Positions 7,524 through 17,079 are shown, numbered from the stretch's first letter. The stretch: DNA of 64,000 nt from TCS55 sp964343505 (GCA_964343505.1 CAYFJU010000006.1:1-64000); one strand, 5' to 3'. Numbers and translations are program-made. The notes: a model not told the origin generated them from the sequence alone.

Positions 7524-7901
7524 ATGAAATACACAAACCACAAACCACCAAACAATAAAGGCAGATTTTCAAAAGAAAGTTTTAAAAATATATTCATCAC
7601 TTCCTTAAAAGTAAAACTGGTTCTCGCTTGTTTTTTCATCCAGGGCTGCGCTGTAACAAACCATTCCTGGAAGACGACCATGTGGAATGATGAATTGAAT
7701 CAGCTGCAGGAATTTTCATTGGATATGACCGAAGGCACTTGTTTTACCGACGGTAAAGTTGTCTACCTCTGGGTCAATGACAAATATTCAAAAGAAAAAG
7801 TTTTGGTAGCCGTTCCTGTTGGCGATTGGGTAATGACCGATGGGCCGGGACAGATACCGGTTATACGCAATGAATACAAACCAGTTGGGTCAAAATTATG
7901 A
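7524..7901 (+). CDS. Small lipoprotein of unknown function
   Basis: 125 codons from ATG 7524, which has a GGAG ribosome site seven bases upstream; an in-frame ATG at 7506 would add six residues. A Lys-rich N-terminus leads into a hydrophobic stretch ending in the lipobox FFIQGC (Cys about 42), so the mature protein is probably a lipid-anchored envelope protein of about 83 residues. The rest has no motif I recognise. Its stop overlaps the next start (ATGA), so the pair is translationally coupled. The long N-region before the lipobox is unusual for a lipoprotein. Confidence 0.6.
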   Translation: MKYTNHKPPNNKGRFSKESFKNIFITSLKVKLVLACFFIQGCAVTNHSWKTTMWNDELNQLQEFSLDMTEGTCFTDGKVVYLWVNDKYSKEKVLVAVPVGDWVMTDGPGQIPVIRNEYKPVGSKL

Positions 7902-8092
7902 GACAATTATTTCTACTTTTATGGACCATCGAATTTTTCCTGGTAGCCCAAGTGATTTCTGATAATGAAACTCTGTTCCGGGCAATTGAATCGGAAGCGC
8001 TGCCTTATGCCATATTTATTGGAATAATTGCTGTTTTCGTCAAACACTGGTCCACCTTGGAAAAATTATTGTTTAAAAACCCAACTTCATGA
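7898..8092 (+). CDS. Small two-helix membrane protein
   Basis: 64 codons, start overlapping the previous stop as ATGA. Two hydrophobic segments (about residues 3-20 and 36-51) and a basic C-terminal end. No recognised family. Coupling to the lipoprotein gene suggests the two products work together in the envelope, but nothing shows what they do. Confidence 0.55.
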   Translation: MRQLFLLLWTIEFFLVAQVISDNETLFRAIESEALPYAIFIGIIAVFVKHWSTLEKLLFKNPTS

Positions 8093-8256
8093 TCTGGTCA
8101 GAATTTTCATGGCTTTCACCATTTTCATTAAGTTAGTCTGGTTCAAATTGATCTATTCAGACTTACCCTTATTTCTATGCAAAGTCGGGAAACATGGGAA
8201 TGAAAATTAATTTTACTGAGACCCTTTAATGATTTTCAAAAAGCACGGGCGGAAAA

Positions 8257-8475
8257 ATGGATTCAAATGAAAGAGTCTTCAATGCTTTAATAGCGTTGGT
8301 GTATGCCGGTGCCGCTTTTCTAATTGCAACCGTTGGTATCAGTACTATTTTATCCGTGTCCGGCGAGTGGGGAGCGATTGAATTCGTAACACTCGGCGCA
8401 ACCGTAATTCAATTCGGAGTGTTTTTATTCTATGCCTTCCTGCAAGTTTCAGGTGTAAATCGGAATTGGAATTAA
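8257..8475 (+). CDS. Small two-helix membrane protein
   Basis: 72 codons with two hydrophobic segments (about residues 9-32 and 44-64) joined by an acidic turn. It follows the previous small gene after 164 bases in which I see no gene. Family not recognised. The low number of charged residues and the conserved-looking length suggest a real small membrane protein rather than a chance frame, but support is moderate. Confidence 0.5.
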   Translation: MDSNERVFNALIALVYAGAAFLIATVGISTILSVSGEWGAIEFVTLGATVIQFGVFLFYAFLQVSGVNRNWN

Positions 8476-8867
8476 TTATATCTTTTTCCCGACTGAAGCA
8501 TATGTGTTTCGTTTTGATAAACTCAATTATGTGTGTGGAATTTTCTAAGAATTAGGGTTTCCTCAAAAAGCCAGTAATCACAGGTTTGCAGCATATTGTA
8601 ATTGAGTTTGCATTCTTACTTTCCAACCCGTCTTTAATTTTTCTACCAGATTGTCTGCAATATGAAGGGAAATAGGGCGGATTAAACCTGTTATTTGTCC
8701 CATGCCATGGAAAAAATAAGAAAAAATACGATCCCGATACACGCCTGCCACGTTCATCACCAAAATCACCATAGCAATCCAACTTTCACTGGTTTTACGG
8801 GTCTTCCCCATTGTGGGGAAGATTTAGATGGGGATTTTATAATGGTGGAGAGAGCCATCTGAGTTTT
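8476..8867. other. Gap with one doubtful 77-codon frame
   Basis: Nothing here is well supported. A minus-strand frame at 8578-8811 (MGKTRKTSESWIAMV...) has a mixed hydrophobic and basic composition and a clean ATG but no recognised motif and no clear ribosome site; it could be a relic of a longer gene. The gap otherwise separates the convergent small membrane gene and EEP-family gene. Confidence 0.3.
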
Positions 8868-9836
8868 TCATTTCTTTAGGATAACCACCCGCACCGCCAG
8901 GTGATCCGAATAGCCACCCAATAAGCGATTCCCGGCCCAAAAGCGGAAGGGATAATGGGCATAGTCGCCCTCCTGCTGGCGGTACTTTGGTAAATCCAAA
9001 ATCGTCAAACTTTCGGGATCGTAACCTAATCCGGCCTTATCCCTTAATCCTTCGCTGATTATAATCTGGTCATAGAATAGGTCCTCACCCCGGTAAACAT
9101 AGGTTCCAACTTTTGGTTGTCCTAACATAAGTTCCATCAGACTCGATAACCCGACAGTCTTTAGTGACTGCACATTCATTTCGTCGGGGTTTTCGTTAAA
9201 GTCCCCCAACAGTATAATCTCAGCATCGGCATCACGCGCTGTGATTTTGGCAATTTCTTTTACAATGAGTCCGGCGGTGGCGGCCCGTTTGGGGATGGCT
9301 TTTTCACGACCACCATAGTTGGAGGGCCAGTGATTCACAAAAATATGGATTTCCTCCCCGGCGTATTGCCCTTTCACGTATAGAATATCCCGCGTTTTGC
9401 CGTCGCCGGGAAGGGTATTGGCAATCGCCCGGCTGGAGATTACTGTCAGTTTTTTCGGATCAAAGAACAGCGCATTGTCGATGCCCCGTTCATCGGGCGA
9501 TTCAAAATGGATGATTTTATAATCCCGCCCGGAATACGCACGGTTCAATTCGTCTAGCACAAAGCGATTTTCCACCTCGCACAACCCCACAACATCGGCG
9601 TTGAGATCGGTCAATACTTCCGCTGAATTTTTAATCTTTAATTTGTAAATCTCCCGCGTCACGTTCTTTTTCCCACCGATGGCGAATTCATCATCATTTT
9701 TAGCTGGATCATCATCCGTGTCAAACAGATTTTCCACATTCCAGAATCCAATAGTGAGGGGCGTCGCATCCTGACTGCAGGAAACGGTCAAAAGGTAGAG
9801 TGTGATACAGGTCACATAAGTCAGTATTTTTTTCAT
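8868..9836 (-). CDS. Endonuclease/exonuclease/phosphatase-family lipoprotein
   Basis: 322 residues. The N-terminus is a lipoprotein signal with lipobox LLTVSC (Cys about 20), so the enzyme is probably anchored in the envelope. The EEP fold is shown by IGFWNVENLFDT, GLCEVEN (catalytic Glu), VNHWPS, LLGDFNENP and C-terminal YSDHLAVRV (catalytic Asp-His). Family members hydrolyse phosphodiester bonds in nucleic acids, lipids or small phosphates with a divalent metal; an extracytoplasmic one may salvage phosphate or nucleic acid. The substrate is not readable from sequence. It seems to be a single-gene unit after the yigZ stop. Confidence 0.88.
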   Translation of the reverse strand: MKKILTYVTCITLYLLTVSCSQDATPLTIGFWNVENLFDTDDDPAKNDDEFAIGGKKNVTREIYKLKIKNSAEVLTDLNADVVGLCEVENRFVLDELNRAYSGRDYKIIHFESPDERGIDNALFFDPKKLTVISSRAIANTLPGDGKTRDILYVKGQYAGEEIHIFVNHWPSNYGGREKAIPKRAATAGLIVKEIAKITARDADAEIILLGDFNENPDEMNVQSLKTVGLSSLMELMLGQPKVGTYVYRGEDLFYDQIIISEGLRDKAGLGYDPESLTILDLPKYRQQEGDYAHYPFRFWAGNRLLGGYSDHLAVRVVILKK

Positions 9837-9914
9837 TTTATGGGGAACCTTTTTTAAAAACCGGGGTCTAAGACACTGAGCGGGCGCGAATTTCTCTTGC
9901 CAACTCCTTTTACC

Positions 9915-10538
9915 TCAATACCCTCCTTGGTTTGGTTCGCGCTCGCTTCTCTCCATAATCATCTGACCGAACAACCCTCCCGTCAAGTTTTTACGCAATC
10001 CTTCTTCTTGACTCTCCGGTAATTCAATCTCCAATTTGAGGGCATGATCTGAAAAGTCATTCAAAATCCTACCCTTGAATTTGGATATAACCTGGAGGAT
10101 TTCACCATAGTATTTTAAATTTGCTTTAATTGTCATGACCGCTGTTGGCGTCCATTCTTTAAATGCCACGGATTGGATTACATCGGCCGCCGCTTTCCCG
10201 TAAGCATCAATCAATCCCCGTTTGCCCAATTTGATCCCGCCGAAATAACGAATCACAAATACAGCGGAATTCACTGCTTCTTTTTTCCGGATTTGATTTA
10301 AAATGGGTAAGCCAGCCGTTCCACCCGGTTCGCCAGCATCGGAACTGTTTTCCACAATCTCGGCATTAACATAGATACGATATGCCCAACAAATATGGCG
10401 GGCGGTGGGATATTCACTTTTCAGTGCTTTGAGGCAAGGTTGAAATTCGTCAACCGCATCCAGGGGAAAAAGCAAGCCGACGAATTCGGATCGCTGTTCC
10501 TTGAAGCGGGCCTCACCCCGGCCGGTGGGGACGATCAT
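9915..10538 (-). CDS. yigZ: YigZ/IMPACT-family protein
   Basis: 207 residues. The UPF0029 N-terminal domain shows KEQRSEFVG, ARHICWAYRI, SSDAGEPGGTAGLPIL and VIRYFGGIKLGKRGLIDAY, all hallmarks of the family, followed by a DUF1949-type C-terminal half. Eukaryotic IMPACT regulates GCN2; the bacterial role is unclear. The start overlaps the stop of der (ATGA at 10535-10538), so it is translated from the der message. Length is normal. Confidence 0.9.
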   Translation of the reverse strand: MIVPTGRGEARFKEQRSEFVGLLFPLDAVDEFQPCLKALKSEYPTARHICWAYRIYVNAEIVENSSDAGEPGGTAGLPILNQIRKKEAVNSAVFVIRYFGGIKLGKRGLIDAYGKAAADVIQSVAFKEWTPTAVMTIKANLKYYGEILQVISKFKGRILNDFSDHALKLEIELPESQEEGLRKNLTGGLFGQMIMERSEREPNQGGY

Positions 10539-11851
10539 TTCCGCCGGAATGAAATACGGATCGGTACCCCCAGCAGGTCAAATCTTTCTCGCAATTGATT
10601 TTCGATAAAGCGCTTATAACTCATGGGCACCAGTTTCGGATAATTTGTAAAAATAACAAACAGGTGCGGGGCGTTATGAACCTGGGTCATATATTTCATA
10701 TTAATCACTTTCCCCTGGGTTGCAGGCGGAGATTGCTGGTTCATCACATCCTGCAGAAATTTGTTTAAGTTGGATGTGGAAATAGATTTTTGTCGCGTTT
10801 CAAAAACAGTTTGAGCCACGCCCAAAACCTTAGATACGCGCTGTTTGGTCAATGCTGAAATAAACAGGATGGGATAATGCATTAAGGAACGAAACTGGTA
10901 AGAAATCTCTTCCGTAAATTCTTTTACAGTATGGGTGTTCTTTTCCACCAAATCCCATTTATTCACTAAAAACACCAATCCTTTGCCCTTCTTGATCACA
11001 TAGTCCACGATGGATTTATCCTGCTTCCCGAACCCTTTTTCTGCATCAATCAGCACCAGGGTGACATCACTGTGTTCAATGGCGCGCTGGGTGCGGACGG
11101 TACTGTAAAATTCAATACTGTCGCTGACCTTGCTTCGTTTCCGTAGACCGGCTGTATCCACCAGGGTGATGGTTTTACCATAATACTTCAGGTAAGAATC
11201 GATGGAATCCCGCGTTGTGCCGGCGATGGGTGTCACAATCGTCTGCTCCTTCTGCAAAAGTGCATTTGTCAGGGATGACTTCCCAACATTGGGCATGCCC
11301 ACAATCGCCAGGTGCATACCTTCTTCGGTATCGTCAGTGGGTTTAATATCCTTTAAATTCAGGTGCTCAAGGATTAGGTCCAAGAGATCACCGGAAAGCC
11401 TTCCCGTTAAGGCTGAGATGGGCTGAATGGGATCAATGGCCAATTCGTGGAATCCATGGATTTGCTTATCCGATTCGAGTGTATCACACTTATTCACCAT
11501 CAGGATAGTCTTTTTCCCCGATTCCCGCACGAACTGGGCCAATGTTTTATCGGAAGCAGTGGGGTCTTCCCTGCCATCAACCATAAATAAGATCAAGTCG
11601 GCTTCCGCCACCGCTGCCTGGGCCTGCCGTCGTACAGCACTGTTAAATATATCCACATCTTCCGGGATATAACCACCTGTGTCGATAAAGGTCAGGTTGT
11701 GCCCTACCCACTCCATTTCGCCGTAAATACGATCCCGGGTGATACCTTCCTGGGCATCCACAATGGCTTTTTTCTGTCTCAACATACGATTGAAAAAAGT
11801 GGATTTTCCCACATTGGGCCGGCCGACAATTGCTATAATTGGATTCGCCAT
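10535..11851 (-). CDS. der: Ribosome biogenesis GTPase Der (EngA)
   Basis: 438 residues with two tandem GTPase domains: G1 GRPNVGKS and GMPNVGKS, G3 DTGGY and DTAGLR, G4 NKCD and NKWD, followed by the C-terminal KH-like domain ending VPIRISFRRK. Der acts in maturation of the 50S subunit and is usually essential. Length is normal. The stop overlaps the yigZ start. The upstream gap of 178 bases contains the palindrome pair at 11967-12008. Confidence 0.97.
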   Translation of the reverse strand: MANPIIAIVGRPNVGKSTFFNRMLRQKKAIVDAQEGITRDRIYGEMEWVGHNLTFIDTGGYIPEDVDIFNSAVRRQAQAAVAEADLILFMVDGREDPTASDKTLAQFVRESGKKTILMVNKCDTLESDKQIHGFHELAIDPIQPISALTGRLSGDLLDLILEHLNLKDIKPTDDTEEGMHLAIVGMPNVGKSSLTNALLQKEQTIVTPIAGTTRDSIDSYLKYYGKTITLVDTAGLRKRSKVSDSIEFYSTVRTQRAIEHSDVTLVLIDAEKGFGKQDKSIVDYVIKKGKGLVFLVNKWDLVEKNTHTVKEFTEEISYQFRSLMHYPILFISALTKQRVSKVLGVAQTVFETRQKSISTSNLNKFLQDVMNQQSPPATQGKVINMKYMTQVHNAPHLFVIFTNYPKLVPMSYKRFIENQLRERFDLLGVPIRISFRRK

Positions 11852-11966
11852 GATCAGCCTCGCAACGGCGCGGATTCCCGCGGTTGATTTATTTTAATTT
11901 TTCCTACCCTTCTCATCTTCTAATTCTTTTTTTTTGGAATGCCCGCCTGAACAATGATGTTGGGCA

Positions 11967-12008
11967 GGCATTAACTACGTTAATGCTTGAATTGACACAG
12001 TCAATTCA
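11967..12008. repeat. Pair of abutting 21-bp palindromes (copy 1 of the dispersed family)
   Basis: First palindrome arms GCATTAAC/GTTAATGC around TAC (11968-11986, with a G-T flank pair), second arms TGAATTGAC/GTCAATTCA around ACA (11988-12008). The 42-bp unit matches the reverse strand of 56135-56176 at 36 of 42 positions, and one difference pair (A-T versus G-C in the second palindrome) is compensated on both arms. It lies in the gap between the convergently spaced der and DUF512 genes, both on the minus strand. Confidence 0.8.
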
Positions 12009-12029
12009 GTCCATAATTTTCTACTTATA

Positions 12030-13328
12030 TTAATCGGCTGCTAAAAGGTTAAAAAAAGATTCCGGGGAGTCATCGGTAACAACAACCGCTGTACCGATAG
12101 CTTCGGACATTTGATCCAATGTCATGTCATCTAAAGTGACCGTGCCTGTTTCACTGAGAATCCGATCCGAAAAAATAACCATGTCACCCAAATTTTTGTC
12201 CTTCAGCTGATTCACAATGTCCTGCCCAACCAGTAATCCGGATACAGTTACTTCTTCGGCCCCATAAAAATCATTCCTGATTGGTGTATGACTTACAGTC
12301 AAATTTTCCACTGAATCCAGGGTTGGCATAATGTTGGATTTAAACCAATCCGCGATCAATGTCCCTGTACAAACTGTCACCCGTTTAGATCTTTCCAATC
12401 TTGGAGCGATGGTGGCCATGCCTCCCTGCCATTGTTCCCAGAAGAAAGGCACTTGCCCTACCCCATTTTCAGATAAATCAGAATCTTCATAATAATCAAC
12501 TGATGGTAAATCTCTACCCGTGACCAAAAACCATTCATCGCTCAAGAAAACAAAGCGACGGCCGTCAGCAAGTTTAAACTTTTCTGCCAGTTTTTCGGCG
12601 AAGGGAATAAACTGTTCCGAATATTCCACCGTTACAGGGGCAATATAGGGCAGGCCATCCCGATGCTTGGTAAGTCCTGCCGGTACGATAGTCATGGAAC
12701 GGGCCATGGGCGCAAACTGGTGGATATCCTTAATGGTTTGTTCTAAAAAATCCCCGTCATTCCAATTGGGGCAAAGCACAACCTGTGAATGGAGTTCAAT
12801 GCCATTCTCTGTTAAATATTCAAATTTTCTTAAGAGGTGGTCATCCTTGCCATACAGGAACATTTCTAACCGTTTATCGGGTTGGGTCACATGGACGGAT
12901 ATATATAGTGGCGTCAGGCGCTGCTCTACCACACGCTTCAGTTCTTGCCATCCCATGTTGGTCATGGTAATATAATGACCATGTAAAAATGAAAGCCTGA
13001 AATCCCCATCCCTAAAATACAGGGCATCGCGCATCCCCGGCGGATTCTGGTCTACAAAACAGAAGATGCAGTCATTGGCGCATTTGCGGATGCGAAAATC
13101 TTCAAACTCCAAGCCCAGGTTATCATCATAATCTTTTTCAATATCATATTCATTGATATTGCCTTCCTGGCGGACGCGCAGGACGATATTTTCATTAGAC
13201 ATTTTAAAGCGGTAGTCGATGATATCGCGCACGCGGGAGCCGTCGATTGCTTCAATTTTATCGCCTGGTTTGAGACCCAGTTCAGCACCGGTGCTGTTTT
13301 CGTTAACAGAGAGTATTTTCATAGCCAA
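12030..13328 (-). CDS. DUF512 family PDZ/radical-SAM-like iron-sulfur protein
   Basis: 432 residues. An N-terminal PDZ-like segment (residues 1-60, with GLKPGDKIEAIDG) is followed by CANDCIFCFVDQ, a CxxxCxxC cluster of radical-SAM type, then FRDGDFRLSFLHG and a DUF512 C-terminal half with LSDEWFL and TGTLIADWF. This is the family of putative Fe-S oxidoreductases found in many bacteria; its reaction is not established to my knowledge. In many genomes it lies beside der, as here, which fits a link to ribosome or tRNA maturation. Single long frame, no defects. Confidence 0.88.
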   Translation of the reverse strand: MAMKILSVNENSTGAELGLKPGDKIEAIDGSRVRDIIDYRFKMSNENIVLRVRQEGNINEYDIEKDYDDNLGLEFEDFRIRKCANDCIFCFVDQNPPGMRDALYFRDGDFRLSFLHGHYITMTNMGWQELKRVVEQRLTPLYISVHVTQPDKRLEMFLYGKDDHLLRKFEYLTENGIELHSQVVLCPNWNDGDFLEQTIKDIHQFAPMARSMTIVPAGLTKHRDGLPYIAPVTVEYSEQFIPFAEKLAEKFKLADGRRFVFLSDEWFLVTGRDLPSVDYYEDSDLSENGVGQVPFFWEQWQGGMATIAPRLERSKRVTVCTGTLIADWFKSNIMPTLDSVENLTVSHTPIRNDFYGAEEVTVSGLLVGQDIVNQLKDKNLGDMVIFSDRILSETGTVTLDDMTLDQMSEAIGTAVVVTDDSPESFFNLLAAD

Positions 13329-13931
13329 GAATTTACGAATATACTGTCATTAGAACCGCGGGGTTAAATTGGGCTGCGTAAGGTCCACACATATCCAATA
13401 TAAAGAATTACTGGGTCAGCAATTCATTTAAACCGAACACAAAGAATAGAGAAATGCCCCTCAGCATTTCATTGTGAACAATGATCCCATTTTATCATGT
13501 GTTTACAGTAAATCCCGAGGGGATGAAATAATTATAACCTGGTTTCTACACAAACCGGATCAACTGGCCTCGGACACGAAGTGTCGGGAGGGTGTGTATG
13601 GGCAATTATCTACACAAATACATTCTGCTAAAATCAATAATGAGGCCGTTCCGAAAAGGTTATTTGGGGATAAATCCCCGGGGTTTCAGAATGTTCACTC
13701 CCCATCCTAAAGGATGGGGTAAGCATCTAATTATCAGAGTGATAATGGAATGCACTTACCCCGTCATTCCCACCTGCGTTCCTACGGCGGATAAATATTG
13801 CGGGGGCTTGAGTAATAAAGACCAAAGTTGGGGTTTTAACCCCTTTCCGGAGTAAACTCAATCATTCGATTTACCGAATTTGAATGATATTGAATTTGAT
13901 TTTAGATCGTCGGGATTAAATGAACTGAACG
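13329..13931. repeat. 600-bp gap without gene, with small palindromes
   Basis: Frames here are short and unconvincing. The region holds a stem CCCCATCCT/AGGATGGGG with a 2-nt loop (13700-13719), a palindrome ATTATCA/TGATAAT with a 3-nt loop (13730-13746), and GACAC/GTGTC around GAA near 13574-13586. Composition alternates between GC-rich and AT-rich patches, as in mosaic repeat debris. No tRNA or T-run terminator was seen. Confidence 0.4.
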
Positions 13932-14840
13932 TTAATCTTTCAGTGTAAAATCCAGCGCTTTAACCGCTTCCAGCAAATCGCTCAATTCCTGTTCATTAAG
14001 GGGTGTTAGGGGTGGTCGCAGATTCCGCCATCCCTCATCCTGCCGGTAGTGCGTTAATATCGTTTTCAGTGCCGCGATCAGCGGGTATTTTTGCACCGCC
14101 AAGCGGAAAGCATCAATATCTTTTTGGAGAAGTTTTGTTTTTTTGGAGTCAGACCAGAAGGAATTATAAGTCTCTTTTATCCGGCCGGGATTTACATTGG
14201 CCGTACCACTAATCACTCCGGTACCCCCGGCAACCAGCACGCGCGTTAAAAAAACTTCAGAACCGGGAAGCATCGTAATATCCGGACATAACTTTAGCAC
14301 ATTTTCAGTATTATCCCAGTTCCCGGAACTGTCCTTATACCCGGTAATTTGATGCGGATATTTTTCTTTCAATTCTGCCACCAGTTCAGCGCTCAAGTTG
14401 ATTCCTGAAAACTGGGGAAAATTATATAAGTACACCTGCAAGCGCGGTTCGTTAACCCGTGTGATGATCTCACTAAAATAATTGACCAACCCCCTTTGCT
14501 TTGGATTTTTATAGTAGAAGGGCGGTAGCATCAGATGATTGAAATACCCTAGGGAAACCGCATGTTGGCTCAAGGTCGTCGAGTCAGTCAGGGCACTGCA
14601 GCCGGTACCCACTATCACCCGATCATTGGACAGGTTTTGGGCATAGACCCAATCCAGCAGTTCCATTCGTTCATGAACGGAAAATGAATTAGCCTCACCG
14701 TTAGTCCCGAACAGGACCACGCCGTCAATCCCGTTTTCAAAGAGCCATTGGATATGATCAAAAAACCGGCTCCGGTCCAAAGATAAATTGGCATCCATCG
14801 GTGAGAGCACCGGCACCCAAACACCCTTTAAACGACGCAA
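13932..14840 (-). CDS. Dihydrodipicolinate synthase/N-acetylneuraminate lyase family aldolase
   Basis: 302 residues, a class I TIM-barrel aldolase. The Schiff-base Lys is in GYKDSSG (about residue 167), the catalytic Tyr in YLYNFP, and the phosphate/carboxylate loop is GTNGE, where true DapA usually has GTTGE. The GTNGE loop and lack of biosynthetic neighbours suggest a pyruvate-dependent aldolase of another specificity (sialic acid, keto-sugar acid or similar) rather than lysine synthesis. It is a lone gene between an empty 600-bp stretch and the sulfatase-like gene. Confidence 0.8.
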   Translation of the reverse strand: MRRLKGVWVPVLSPMDANLSLDRSRFFDHIQWLFENGIDGVVLFGTNGEANSFSVHERMELLDWVYAQNLSNDRVIVGTGCSALTDSTTLSQHAVSLGYFNHLMLPPFYYKNPKQRGLVNYFSEIITRVNEPRLQVYLYNFPQFSGINLSAELVAELKEKYPHQITGYKDSSGNWDNTENVLKLCPDITMLPGSEVFLTRVLVAGGTGVISGTANVNPGRIKETYNSFWSDSKKTKLLQKDIDAFRLAVQKYPLIAALKTILTHYRQDEGWRNLRPPLTPLNEQELSDLLEAVKALDFTLKD

Positions 14841-14956
14841 GCTAAAAACCTTCCTGTCCCGTGATGGGCATCACACGGCATCTGGGAAAAATTGAATAAT
14901 TTTCAACAGTTGTTATAAGTCTCATTTTCCATTTAAAAGAATGAGTTGATTGTATG

Positions 14957-14989
14957 AAAATGGGGACGTTCCCTCCGCGTCCCCATTTT
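14957..14989. terminator. Rho-independent terminator, strong hairpin
   Basis: Perfect 12-bp arms AAAATGGGGACG (14957-14968) and CGTCCCCATTTT (14978-14989) with a 9-nt loop. It lies three bases after the sulfatase-like gene stop on the minus strand, where the stem is followed by TTTT; the plus strand also has a T-run. Confidence 0.8.
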
Positions 14990-14991
14990 TT

Positions 14992-16986
14992 TTATTTCTG
15001 ATTATGGTACAGCATGTATTTTGCTGTCTCATACATCCCCCGGACCTTTTGGGAATACCGTGCAGTAATTTCGGGATATTTTTCTTTAACATCAACCAAA
15101 GGCGTCTTTGAATGGAGCTGGTGGAGTTTCACATCCGAGCCGTCTTTTTGCATGGATAAGTAATAATCCTGCCCAACCACAGCAATATGGGTGGGTACCA
15201 TTTTTTCATTCACGATGAGGGCCACCGGATCTGGGTGCAGCGCATCACGCAATAAATCCCGGCCCATAGTCCGGTTCTCATAAAGCACACCAACCAATCC
15301 GCAAATTGTCGGCATCAAATCGACCAATTGCGCAATATCGGAGCGCACCAATCCGGTTGGAATTTTACCAGGCCCGTATATAATAAAGGGGACGTTGTAA
15401 GAGCGGAGCTTCAGTTCAAAATCCGCGGCGGGCATATGCTTTGCCCAAGGATCGGAAGTGCCATGATCACCAAAGAATAGGAAAATTGCATTCTTGAAAT
15501 ATTCTGATTCTTCGGCATAAGAAAAATATTGCCCCACGGCGTGATCTAAAAGACGCGCAGCATTATATTGGCCCTGAGATTTAAATCCGGCCTGTTTTAA
15601 TGAATTTTCATTTTTTGGAATAATTTCAAAATCGGTGACATCGTTGGGAATGGAATAAGGTTTATGATTCGTCGCTGTTTGAATCACAGCAAAGAAAGGC
15701 TGATCCGAACCAATCGATTGGAATTTTTTATGGGCCGCTTTAAATAGATCATGGTCCGAGATGCCCCACACATCCAGGCGGGGATAGTCCAAATCATCCT
15801 GCTCAGTAATGTTTATGTCGGGGATATTATTTTTCAGCAAGCCGCGGATATTCCGCCAACTGGCACTGCCTCCCATCAAATAATGTTTTTCATATCCTTT
15901 CAAGGCATTAATTAAGCTGTATTGATCAACGATTCGGGGATTGCTGGAGGCAGTCTCCACGCCGGCCACATCATGGATGCCCGTCACCATCCCGAATACA
16001 GAGCGGGCCGTACCCACCATGGGTATATAAAACCTATCGAATAAAATTCCTTCTTTAGACAGACGATCCAAATTGGGCGTTGGGTCTAATGGATTTCCTA
16101 CCCGTCCCATTCGATTGAGCCCCACCGATTCAAGAAATATAATAACAATATTCGGTTTCTGATTTTTAGACGGGTTGGGTGATATCCATCGATTGAAATT
16201 CAATTTGTCTTTATTGGGCTCATCTACCCCCAATTCTTGGGACATTAAATCATAATACGCTCTTGTGGTCTCTTCATCAAAATCTTCTAAAACGAATGTT
16301 CGCGTTTCATTAAAGTAAAGCACCGGGTTTAAGGCTGCCGACACAATAAAAGGATCTTCACTAAAATGGGCGTCACTCCACAGCAAACGGTATTGACGAA
16401 AAGTGCCCCAAATGGAAAAAAGGATGATCAGACCGCCCAAAAGGAAGCCGACAAATTTTTCTCTGTATCTAAAGAATCGCGGCGGCCCGGTTAAATGGTT
16501 AAATGCCTTTTCAATTCCTTTCCAAGTGAACCAAATTAAAATGATCAATCCAATGATGGACCAAACCAACGGATAGGTTTCCCATACCATTCGCAGGGCA
16601 ATGAAGGGGTTCTCCAATAATTTAAAAGCGGATACATCAATGCGATGATTGAGATAACCATAATGACCGATATCGAAGGCGTAAAAGAATGTAACCAGAA
16701 TGGCGATGGTCCTGAGATAAAAATTCATTAATCGATTTAAGAGGGGTACGCGCAATGGGTTGATCACCGGAACCATAAAGAACAATCCAATCGGCACAAG
16801 GATGAAAAAGGCCAGGCGCAGGTCAAATCGAATCCCAACCCACAATGCTTGAATCAATTCATCGGCCGTTCCTTGCATTTCCTGAATAAAGAGTCCGACA
16901 AAAAGGAGCCTAAAGAATACAAACAGTGCAAAATAGGATAAGGCCGTTCCAAAGATAAATTTCAATCGGCGGGAGTGATAAAACAA
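14992..16986 (-). CDS. LTA-synthase-like membrane sulfatase (phosphoglycerol transferase family)
   Basis: 664 residues. Five hydrophobic segments in the first 210 residues are followed by an extracytoplasmic sulfatase-fold domain. The metal and nucleophile motifs are visible: VIIFLESVG (Glu), PMVGTARSVFG (Thr nucleophile), and FFGDHGTSDPW (Asp-His). Family members transfer phosphoglycerol or phosphoethanolamine to envelope glycans; in Gram-negatives they often decorate periplasmic or surface glycans. Length is normal. It is a single transcription unit, ending at a strong terminator, with tRNA-Gly just upstream. Confidence 0.88.
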   Translation of the reverse strand: MFYHSRRLKFIFGTALSYFALFVFFRLLFVGLFIQEMQGTADELIQALWVGIRFDLRLAFFILVPIGLFFMVPVINPLRVPLLNRLMNFYLRTIAILVTFFYAFDIGHYGYLNHRIDVSAFKLLENPFIALRMVWETYPLVWSIIGLIILIWFTWKGIEKAFNHLTGPPRFFRYREKFVGFLLGGLIILFSIWGTFRQYRLLWSDAHFSEDPFIVSAALNPVLYFNETRTFVLEDFDEETTRAYYDLMSQELGVDEPNKDKLNFNRWISPNPSKNQKPNIVIIFLESVGLNRMGRVGNPLDPTPNLDRLSKEGILFDRFYIPMVGTARSVFGMVTGIHDVAGVETASSNPRIVDQYSLINALKGYEKHYLMGGSASWRNIRGLLKNNIPDINITEQDDLDYPRLDVWGISDHDLFKAAHKKFQSIGSDQPFFAVIQTATNHKPYSIPNDVTDFEIIPKNENSLKQAGFKSQGQYNAARLLDHAVGQYFSYAEESEYFKNAIFLFFGDHGTSDPWAKHMPAADFELKLRSYNVPFIIYGPGKIPTGLVRSDIAQLVDLMPTICGLVGVLYENRTMGRDLLRDALHPDPVALIVNEKMVPTHIAVVGQDYYLSMQKDGSDVKLHQLHSKTPLVDVKEKYPEITARYSQKVRGMYETAKYMLYHNQK

Positions 16987-17007
16987 TTTGAAATCCTTAA
17001 ATGGTTG

Positions 17008-17079
17008 AGCGGGCGATGAGAATCGAACTCACGTCACCAGCTTGGGAAGCTGGGGTAATAGCCATTATACGACGCCCGC
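17008..17079 (-). tRNA. tRNA-Gly (anticodon CCC)
   Basis: The reverse strand folds as a cloverleaf: acceptor arms GCGGGCG/CGCCCGC, anticodon stem CCAGC/GCTGG with loop TTCCCAA (anticodon CCC), and T arm with GTTCGATTC. The discriminator base is T(U), normal for tRNA-Gly, and CCA is not encoded. 72 nt. It lies 21 bases upstream of the sulfatase-like gene on the same strand. Confidence 0.95.

Noticed and set aside
13592..13855. 87-codon plus-strand frame in the 600-bp gap
   Set aside because: Runs through palindromes, has no family features and an unlikely composition.
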